Assembly (NCBI RefSeq): GCF_051401765.1
Contig: NC_135066.1
Location: 24,431,501-24,495,500, forward strand
DNA from: Calliopsis andreniformis
Taxonomy: Eukaryota > Arthropoda > Insecta > Hymenoptera > Andrenidae
DNA: 64,000 nt
Direction: 5' to 3'
Made by a program: the position numbers and the translations under genes. Shown in pieces: positions 56,640 through 64,000 of the stretch. The notes beneath the pieces were generated by a model. The model saw only the letters and a list, made by a program, of their open reading frames with translations, made no database searches and was not told the DNA's origin. The stretch's first letter is position 1. The number at the start of each line of letters is the position of its first letter.

Positions 56640-57565
56640 ATGAAAAATACATGCTTGATAAAATTATAAATATTTTAATATTTTGTTTGTAAATAATCTA
56701 TCGTGATATTCTTCCATTTTATAAGTAATCGTTGCTTTAGCTCTCGTTCTTTTATGTGATTGGTATTGTTCGAATTTTTCTATCTAAATAATCTCATAAA
56801 TTTTCAATGCGCTTTAAATCCGGCGATTGTAGTGGTGGATGTAACACTTGGGAATAACTATACAGGGTGTTTCACGAAATCACGATTTCGCCTTTGGGGC
56901 TTCGTTTCTTATAAGTGTTTAAAAATCTGGTGGAAATTACCAGGAATGAGTCCGCGCGGATACCTCGAGCACTGGTTGTACGTATGACAGTGTAGCCCAT
57001 TGTACTTACCCTTCTAAGATTAAGTTCTTCAGTTAATTTACAACTGACTATTTTTGGTATATCAGAACCAAAAAAGTTGAATCTACTTTTTTCAACGAAA
57101 ATAACGGCATTCAACCAGGTTTTTTCTTCATGAATAAATTGTTTGGCGAAATTTATATTTTCCTGTGATTCATCTCACTCACATGTGGTTTTTCACGTGC
57201 TGCTCTACCTCGTTATATCCAAATTCTTTCAACACCTGACATATTGTGTCTGGATGAACTTGTTTTCCTGTTTTCTTAAATAATTCACAAGTTAACTAAA
57301 TAGTACTAGAACAAGGATTCTACTTAATTTTTCTTAGAATATTACGTTTTTCTCGGACGTTAAGCACTTTAAGCCGTCTGCTTTGGGAAATTGAATCTAT
57401 CTAAACCTCGCAAGAGTACCTTTTTATTACATCTGACACGATATTCTTACTTAAATTTAAAAGATTACCGATTTCTCGATAAGATTTTCCTTTTTCACGA
57501 TAATAAACAACTAATTATCGCACATCAAATGGAATGCTTTTGCCTTTCCATCTCATGGTCAAAAT
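56640..57565 (-). pseudogene. Tc1-like transposase relic
   Basis: Read on the minus strand from about 57560: RWKGKSIPFDVR, stop, YYREKGKSYREIGNLLNLSK (paired-like helix-turn-helix), PDTICQVLKEFGYNEVE, and further on AVIFVEKSRFNFFGSDI, which matches the VIFSDESKFNLFGSDG motif around the first catalytic Asp of Tc1 transposases (here altered). Stops and frame breaks are frequent. A TATACAGGGTGTTTCACGAA end at 56858 appears to belong to another small insert within it. Confidence 0.7.
56860..57010. mobile_element. Candidate small insert end (CAGGGTGTTTCACGAA)
   Basis: TA followed by CAGGGTGTTTCACGAAATC inside the Tc1 relic looks like a Tc1/mariner-type terminal sequence. The relic's coding similarity is lost from here to about 57010. 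The other end was not found. Confidence 0.35.
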
Positions 57566-57569
57566 TTCC

Positions 57570-58548
57570 GAGTAATCACGATGACTTTTGCACAGTAACT
57601 GATAATCCAAGGTATGTCCTTGCACTTTGCTCAATGTTATGTTTATAAATTGTAATAACAGTAGACTAAGTTAAACAATTACAGTCCAAAAACATGTAAA
57701 TGTATAGAATATCCGAATATTCTTGCGCGAAATATTTGTATTAAGTAGAGTATATATTCTACTAAAAACAAGAAGTACGTTAATCTTATTATTGTCAGAT
57801 TATCAGAGTAGTAACGAATGAGGTGTTGCGATGTCTGAATATTAATGTGAGCCGCTGTATGTTGTAGAAATCAACATTTTGAATAACCGTTTCCTATGTA
57901 CATCCACCTGGTATATACCTAGCGATCAGACTAAGTTTCTGAGATATATATGTATTGGAAAGTATTTCTAACATAGTGTATTTAACCTTCCTAAAATTAT
58001 TGGCGATTTGCTGGTGTAAGTCAGAAGTGACACCAATAACGAACAGTACTGACAGGGTTAATATTATGCATATTTGTTACTTTCTTGTGAACTTGAACTT
58101 CTTTGAGTACTGTGCTTTTATGTATAACTTAAAACATACTAAACTCGATATGGATTAGAGTTATGGTTATATAACTTTAATACTCACAGTAAGTTTAACC
58201 TTGTGGTCATACATACGCAAGGCCAAGATTATTAAAACTGACGCCGATCCTTTTCGAACTTGGCATTAGATATATTTTTGCTAATACCTCGAAAACTAGG
58301 GCTGACCGCCAGGTATATATACAGAATAAATTGTTTAAAATAATAATCTTGACAATATATTTCATTGTCATCGAAATTGGTGAAAAAATTTTCTAGAATT
58401 TCTTGCATTCCTAGAATTTTCAAATTAAACTTACAGATCAAAGTTTCTTACTTAAAAAACTAAAATATGTATCAAGCAATGTTATGGTTAAAGTTAATTC
58501 ATCACTTTTGGAGGATTCTATATAATGTCATCATATCCGTTATTGGGA
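57570..58548. other. No gene; two decayed Merlin-type ends
   Basis: At 57890-57950 (CGTTTCCTATGTACATCC...GATCAGACTAAGTTTCTGAGAT) and, inverted, at 58270-58390 (CTCGAAAACTAGGGCTGACCGCC...TTCATTGTCATCGAAATTGG) the sequence resembles the Merlin terminal repeat. No protein was recognised. Confidence 0.4.
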
Positions 58549-59117
58549 TCAAGATCTGCTGGTAATCATCATAATAAAGCTAGTCAGGCAAATAATTAGT
58601 AAAGATGAAGGCTGCATAACAATAGTATCGTTGCGCCGGTTAACAGAATTCACCTTATTATCGTAATTCATGCGATTTTGAGTAGGATAATTCTGATATC
58701 CTGGGTATTGTTGATACCCTGGCGCAGGTGCATAACCAGGTTGAGCTGGGTTACCAGGCTGGGCAAGATATGTAGGGTATGTAGGATAGCCTTGCCCAGG
58801 CAGTCCTGGCATAGGCATCCTGTTGTTGGTGGGATAAGGCGGATATCCTAAATCCTGTTGTCGACTTCCCTGGTTCGATAAAGGATAAACTGGTGCATTT
58901 CCATTGCTTGAACCGCTATGACTAGGATATGGTGGATAACCCAAATTGATACCGGAATTCATTTGATGATATCCTTCTGATGGTTCAAAAGGAGCAGGCG
59001 GTGCATTAGCATTCGCGTATGGATTCGAATTGCTAGCACTGTTGCTGATCTTATCGCGATTTTCATCGGTGCTTGTTCGATGTCCATTCACATAAGACAC
59101 TCCAGCCGATTCATATC
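58549..59117 (-). CDS. Gly/Tyr/Pro-rich protein, last exon (unknown)
   Basis: A minus-strand frame of about 189 codons following an acceptor-like ATATTTACAG and ending with TGA at 58549. The product begins YESAGVSYVNGHRTS, is Asn/Ser-rich, then has repeated LGYPPYP, GYPTYPTY and PGYQQYPGY segments. It closes with a hydrophobic tail, LLIICLTSFIMMITS, compatible with a GPI-anchor signal or a terminal membrane segment. A strong donor-like CACCT/GTAAGTAAC on the same strand at 59915 may end the preceding exon. Both this and the 20.5-kb exon are minus-strand GYP-rich, so they may be related host genes. Function unknown. Confidence 0.6.
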
Positions 59118-60128
59118 CTGTAAATATCGTTCTTTTCTATGTAGCTGTAGTCCTCCCTTTGTTTCAAGTATCTCTCAAATATTCCGGCAGAGATATTTGA
59201 TAAAAAGGGAATCACAAAAATGTAAAATAGGCGGAAAATGTAACGAGATTTTATTCTAAAAGAAACAGCTTTGTGCTGATTAGTCACATATTTATAGGGT
59301 AGAAACCTTTCACACAAACGTGAGGGACTTTATAGTGGCCTTCTTTTAAAAGAGTTATTACAATGAAGTGTGCTGCAAAGATTTTAAACAGTGCAGTTAT
59401 TTTAGCTTGTATTACATACAAAGAAATTATGAAAACACGCCAAAAAGTGAAGATAAAAAACCACACTTAAACCACATGCAACCATTATCTTATAGAGAAA
59501 ATGTTGTAAACAAATAAGAGACCAATAAGAGTTATATTACCTATTTTATTCTTTAAATGCGAAGGTACTTAAAATAGAAAATTGTCCCCTATTATAATGC
59601 AGAAACAAGTTTGATCATGATTATAATTAGTATTGGTCTAGAACTTAAAAGTCTTAGAGAAAGTAAATAAAATTCATAAAAAAATTCTACTGTAAATGCA
59701 TAATAGTCGAATAGCTGACAATGGTATATCCAAATATATTTTAACCCTTATGTCAATGACCAAAATTGCTGATGTTGTTCTATGACCACGATATACATGG
59801 GTACTGCTATTATGAGATCCTGATAATACACGATGACAAGAATATAACAAGAAAAAGCCAAAAACAATTGACTATTATAATAAAACCAAAATAAGAGTCG
59901 ATACAGTTACTTACAGGTGAATTAATAGCTGGTGTAATCTGTGTTATGCTATCCACCTTAGCTATATCTTCCTCCACTCACTAACTACCTATTGTATAAA
60001 AAGGCGTCAATAAACGTGCTCAGTATCAGTGTCATCATCATATTCCTTATAATTTATTTGTCTTTCTTTGTGTCATTGCGAAACTTTTATTATAAGATGC
60101 TTCATGTGTTGTATGTGATTCCGCTTAT
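59118..60128. other. Probable intron and upstream region of the GYP-rich gene
   Basis: Contains the donor-like site at 59915 (minus strand) described with the downstream exon. Otherwise AT-rich with no recognised repeat. Confidence 0.3.
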
Positions 60129-60129
60129 A

Positions 60130-60760
60130 CAGTATACAGAGTATTTCATAAGATGTAGGGCCCACTTCGGAAGTTGATTGTATGTTTAAAAACAATGAAA
60201 AAAGATACATAAACACATGCCTTATTTGTCTTCGCTTATGAGACACAATGAATTTTCTGTTTTAATTACTCTTACATAAGATGTTCAAAATGACCACCTT
60301 GCATTTAAAAACAAGCCTGTCTTGTCTTAGAGTAACTCATCTTGTTATCGATCTGGTTACTCTATCACTCCTGGTGTTTCTCAGATTTGTTGGAAACCTT
60401 GCTCTATTCTATTTCATAGAATTTCAGCATTTTCAGTCGATGTTGCGTATACAATAGATTCTAAATATTCCCACAAATGAAAATTTAATGGATTCAAATA
60501 CGGAGAAGGAGCAGGCTATGTAATAGAATCTATACGACAACCAATCCATGTATTTACAAAATGTTGATTTCGGCTACAATGCAGCGGAGTTCCATTATGC
60601 ATAAACCACATACGAAGTCTAATATCAACTGGAACTTCCTTTAATATTTCATGTAAACGCATGTTCAAAAGATCAACGTACTTTGTGGCTGTTATTTTCC
60701 GATTAAGAAAAAAAGTCCAATACAAACTATTGCGATCTATAAAAAGAGAAGCCGAACAGC
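60130..60760 (-). pseudogene. Tc1/mariner-superfamily transposase, C-terminal relic
   Basis: The minus strand reads FFLNRKITATKYVDLLN, VPVDIRLRMWFMHNGTPLHC (second catalytic Asp position, here Asn) and then, past a stop, PAPSPYLNPLNFHLWEYLES (third catalytic position). A GTATACAGAGTATTTCATAA element-like end follows at 60130. The same subfamily as the truncated plus-strand gene at 52.3 kb. Dead. Confidence 0.75.
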
Positions 60761-61118
60761 GAGTTTGCTCTGTTTATAAAATTCACTATATCTCAAACGA
60801 ATATACAGTGTGTGTGTTTTATCTATTGTAACAAACAGCTGTGAGTTCGAATATGAAGAAATCGAGTTTTGACAGACAATTTTCTTCCTGCATTCAATAA
60901 ATAATAAGTGATAATTAGATCTTAACAGTGGCAGTGATATAAACCCCCAATTCATAACCCTAACCTCAAATCGTGCTATATCAAATTGACCCTGTGATGA
61001 CCTTGAAAAGCTGTATGAAGGTCACGGGTATTTTTTTAATAGAACGCTATATTTTCTATTTTCTATTTATATAGCTGACGTTAAAACATTTTCAAAACAC
61101 TAGCTACACATGTATTTT

Positions 61119-61740
61119 GCGCTAACCAATCTGGAGATATTAAATGAGAAATCTTATGCGCCGCCGACATTAGCGTTACCCGATGTACACCGCGGGAAGG
61201 TTGCTCGGTCGGACTTTATACATCATGGTGACTCCAAAAATGGTGCTTCTTTTAATGAAAGATATAAATGTGTATCTAAAAATCTAAAATACACACACTA
61301 TATTACAATAGAACGTCTGTTTGAAAGATTCTTCCGCCGTATCATAAATGAATTTCTTCTTTAGACACAGCTGCTAGTTTGTGCCGTCGTATCCCAGAGA
61401 CTAAAGGTGTTGTATATCTAAAATGTCAATTTGGCATCCATTCTTGCGTACTTCACTCAAGCGCACGTGCAAGAATAATGCCAGAAATGTTAAGAAATGT
61501 AGAAAAGGAATTTTTAAGAAGAATCGAAAAGTGTGTCATATTTTATGAGAAACACGTTGAAGGGCAAATGAAAACTTAGGTATGACTGCTTATAAACATA
61601 CAAATCAATGCAAATGCACAAACGACTCTTTTTGGAGCTACCATGATGTACAAAATCTGACAGAGCAACCTCCCAGCGGTGTACATAGGGTAACACTAAT
61701 GCCGGCGGCGCATAAGATTTCTCATTCAATGGGACACACT
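61119..61740. mobile_element. Internally deleted element with inverted repeats
   Basis: 61139-61232 and 61639-61733 are inverted copies (AATGAGAAATCTTATGCGCC on both, then GTACACCGC and GGTTGCTC). Between them is a remnant of a transposase C-terminus on the plus strand. The deletion has removed most of the gene. Exact ends and target duplication were not resolved. Confidence 0.6.
61379..61579 (+). pseudogene. Tc1/mariner-type transposase C-terminal fragment
   Basis: The plus-strand frame reads RIPETKGVVYLKCQF...RIMPEMLRNVEKEFLRRIEKC and ends at 61577-61579. ITPEMLRNV...RRxxxCI is the usual ending of this transposase group. It has no catalytic residues. Confidence 0.55.
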
Positions 61741-61899
61741 GTAGATAGGACATGTGTTTATATGACTTTTTTTCATCGTGTTTAGACAAACAATCAACTC
61801 CCGAAGTGGATCTCACATGTTATGAAACACCCTTATATTTGTGTTTGGTGATCCCATTCCGTCATAATGGCCCTTACTATTTTTCTATAATGTTACTAA

Positions 61900-61990
61900 C
61901 TCAGAGCGAAGATAATTAACTGTTGCAGACGAACTGGTGCGTGGTTAACAGCGGGAGCTGCGAGGGGTTCTAACTTGGAATTGTGAAGAC
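61900..61990 (+). repeat. Single unit related to the 50.2-kb minisatellite
   Basis: GCAGACGAACTGGTGCG...GCGGGAGCTGCGAGGGG...GTGTGGACGAAT matches the unit pattern GTGGACGAACCAGTGCG...GGGAGCCA. It abuts the D2 arm. Confidence 0.55.
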
Positions 61991-61999
61991 AGTGTGGAC

Positions 62000-62692
62000 G
62001 AATAAAAATGTTGTAGTTCCTCGAAAGGGGTGATTCGGGAGGTGATTTGAAACAACTTTTACCTTAGCGAAAATGTTAGATGACGCTTAAAGGCTTAACG
62101 AGTTATTTAGAAAAAACAACGGCCAATGAGAGCGCGAGTTTGTCGACCGAACGGCCGCTGTAGCGATAAGCGCTACGGTTATACTCCTGTTGTGCCAGAC
62201 AATGCCCATCCGTGTAACATAGTTGCGTCACCCGAGAACGCTCTAGAAAGACACGCGTTCCGCTAAGCACGTTCCACTAATTCAGCATCGACATCTTAAC
62301 GTTGTTGCTAACAGAACCATATATGGTAATGTGCGACCTCACCAAAAAACGCCGAACAGAACTCGAGAGAGTTGAAAATCGAGGAGTTCGAAGCAAATCA
62401 CGGCCGAGAACAGGTCGAAGCGACCACTGTAATCTCCTGAATTGTTCAGCTATTTGTTCAATAAACGGAGTTTTGTTGAAATCACGCGGTGGATTTGAAA
62501 TCCTTTAACCGCTCACGGACCCAAAGGCCATATCCCGTCCCTCGTCCTGCGAAGTCACCACGCGAGGCACAACACTCCGAACAAGAAAGTCAGCATGCAT
62601 CGAAGGAAATAGCAGTATGAAAACTGAAAGGGACATAACAAATAATACCGAGTCCTTTTTTGTTTATCACTTGAAATGAATAATTAATTATG
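62000..62692. mobile_element. Foldback element D2, single arm
   Basis: From about 62002 the sequence follows the D1 arm: TTCCTCGAAAGGGGTGATTC, GAAACAACTTTTACCTTAGC, CGGCCAATGAGAGCGCGAGT, CGCTACGGTTATACTCC. It is interrupted by a solo LTR, then continues with CGAACAAGAAAGTCAGCATG to the TGAATAATTAATTATG block, matching the right arm of D1 (26250-26340 inverted). The second arm is absent. Confidence 0.75.
62188..62574. mobile_element. Solo LTR inside D2
   Basis: 387 bp beginning TGTTGTGCC and ending GGCACAACA (perfect 9-bp inverted ends) with CTCC on both sides (62184-62187 and 62575-62578). The D1 element, which has TACTCCGAACAAG uninterrupted, shows the empty site. An AATAAA lies at about 62460, so the plus orientation is likely. 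The 4-bp duplication fits a Ty3/gypsy or BEL-type LTR. It is unrelated to the gypsy element at 7.2 kb. Confidence 0.85.
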
Positions 62693-62699
62693 TTCAAAA

Positions 62700-64000
62700 A
62701 GCGGTTATATAACGGGCATTTGGCTCGTCCGCGAGATTCGTGGTCTGTCGGTATACGTGACCGACCGAAGGTCGCCTTCGGTTGGAAATTCCGTTGTTCT
62801 AACAGCAAAACACGGTCAATTGTCGTATGACTTGTTTTTATCGTTAAAATTGAAGTTCAAACAAGGTGAGCATTGTCGAGTAACGACAACACTCCACTTG
62901 AACTCCACACCCGATGTCGACATCGGAGCCTGAAGGAGAGAGAGAGTAAATCGTATCACATTAGAACGATACAAAAGATAATTGGCGAGCGCCGCGTAGC
63001 GACAAAATTAGCGTGTTTCGCGTTTCGCAGTTACACAATTTTAAGCAGTTTGGTCGCCAGACACTTGAAATCCTACTTGCTTCATAGCTGAACCGTTGTC
63101 TTCTGCGACTGGGGAGTTGCTCTGCTCGATTTAATACGTATTGTACGTACGACAGAGCACCTAGTTCGTCAAAAGGTGACAATTCAGCGAGATTTGCGCC
63201 CTTGGAATCGGTGTCTACCCTGATTCTCTGAGTTTCGTCTTCGTCAAGGACCAACAAAGGCCGCTGCCTGGTTGATCCCTGAGCGACGGGCTACAACAAA
63301 GAGAGTTAACGTACGTGCCTATCATCTCTGCGTTACTCGCGCTCTGCCACCCCGTTTGGAAGCAACCCCCGTGTGACGAATAGAAGCACACGGTGAGGTG
63401 AACGGAGTCGCGGTGCCTCTGACCGTCCTCAGCCTCCAGGACTAGCAATCGCTAGTTATAGCGTGTCCCCCCGCTCGCAAATCCCCAAGTTATCGGGATT
63501 CGTACGAAACGAGCCTTTCTATAAGGTGCAAGGTGAAGAGAAGAGATCCCCCCTCCTCTCAAGCCTCTCGCTCATCGACTTCTTCTTCGCACCAGAAGAA
63601 GAGTCGATAATACAGTCCACTGCATTACCTTCACGTTACAGGCAAGGTATTGCTATCCCCTCCACATAGGCTCGTGATCACAGCCTGGAGTTGGGAATCT
63701 TTGGTACAGCTTGATTTACACTCTCGCTTACCGCTGCGGTTCCGCCGCTATTTCTCGTTTTCAGACGCCAACGTCGCTGACAATGCGTCAAAGGACGATT
63801 GGACCTCCAAGGCCTCGCTCCATCGCCACTCGTAGGAGCCCGACGCTGAGAAACAGAGAAGCCCCCGCCCCTGCGTACACGTCGAAGAAATTAAAAGTAA
63901 AGGTCGTTAATAAGCCCTTTTCAGGGCCGACTCAAATTTAATCAAGTGTACTTGTTTCTTTTTTTATACCCTCACTCTCACCTTGTCCGGACCCTAGTTA
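62700..64000. other. GC-richer sequence, no gene assigned
   Basis: From about 62860 to the end the composition rises and several short plus- and minus-strand frames overlap (68-98 codons). A Ser/Leu/Glu frame (SLIDFFFAPEEESII) and an Arg/Pro-rich frame at 63711-63941 ending SKKLKVKVVNKPFSGPTQI are the most protein-like. It may be the edge of a retrotransposon or a host gene that continues beyond the window. Confidence 0.3.

Noticed and set aside
1..64000. CRISPR arrays, rRNA genes, bacterial operons or plasmid origins
   Set aside because: No regularly spaced direct repeats with unique spacers, no rRNA-like blocks and no prokaryotic gene layout were seen. The tandem arrays present are minisatellites.

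Overview
The window looks like AT-rich, intron-bearing insect nuclear DNA. Hymenoptera is possible, but nothing here fixes the order. There is no operon layout and no bacterial signal. Almost every recognisable gene is a transposable-element gene: Ty3/gypsy, mariner/Tc1, pogo, piggyBac, Merlin, PIF/Harbinger, and two transposase-like families I could not name. The only candidate host genes are Gly/Tyr/Pro/Ser-rich exons on the minus strand at about 20.5-22.7 kb and 58.5-59.1 kb.

Layout, left to right. 0-2.2 kb: a broken copy of the unnamed transposase-like 'family F'. 3.1-5.7 kb: a GC-rich coding-like segment, then a truncated foldback element (copy A). 7.2-12.9 kb: a dead mariner holding a complete Ty3/gypsy retrotransposon whose two 236-bp LTRs read as identical. 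13.0-15.5 kb: foldback copy B. 18.5 kb: a Merlin remnant. 20.5-22.7 kb: the GYP-rich exons. 24.4-32.8 kb: a stack of a Merlin element, a long-arm foldback element (D1), and a pogo-like element that itself contains the near-intact family-F element with about 640-bp inverted repeats. 35.6-38.6 kb: a degenerate transposon (family E) with a 7-bp target duplication. 38.7-42.1 kb: a piggyBac relic interrupted by a mariner and by another insert. 42.2-43.8 kb: a 1.6-kb foldback element with TTA duplications. 44.2-49.9 kb: foldback copy C with two nested insertions. 50.2 kb: a minisatellite. 52.3-55.2 kb: a truncated Tc1/mariner gene and a PIF/Harbinger element whose two genes appear interleaved on opposite strands. 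56.6-61.7 kb: Tc1/mariner relics around the second GYP-rich exon. 62-64 kb: a D-type arm carrying a solo LTR, then unassigned GC-richer sequence.

The elements relate mainly by nesting, which gives relative ages: gypsy is younger than mariner 1, F is younger than pogo, mariner 2 is younger than piggyBac, and the MITE and LTR-like insert are younger than foldback C. Most transposase genes are broken. The best preserved are the gypsy gag-pol pair and family F, which has one internal stop. All family names come from motif recognition by eye; no search was run.
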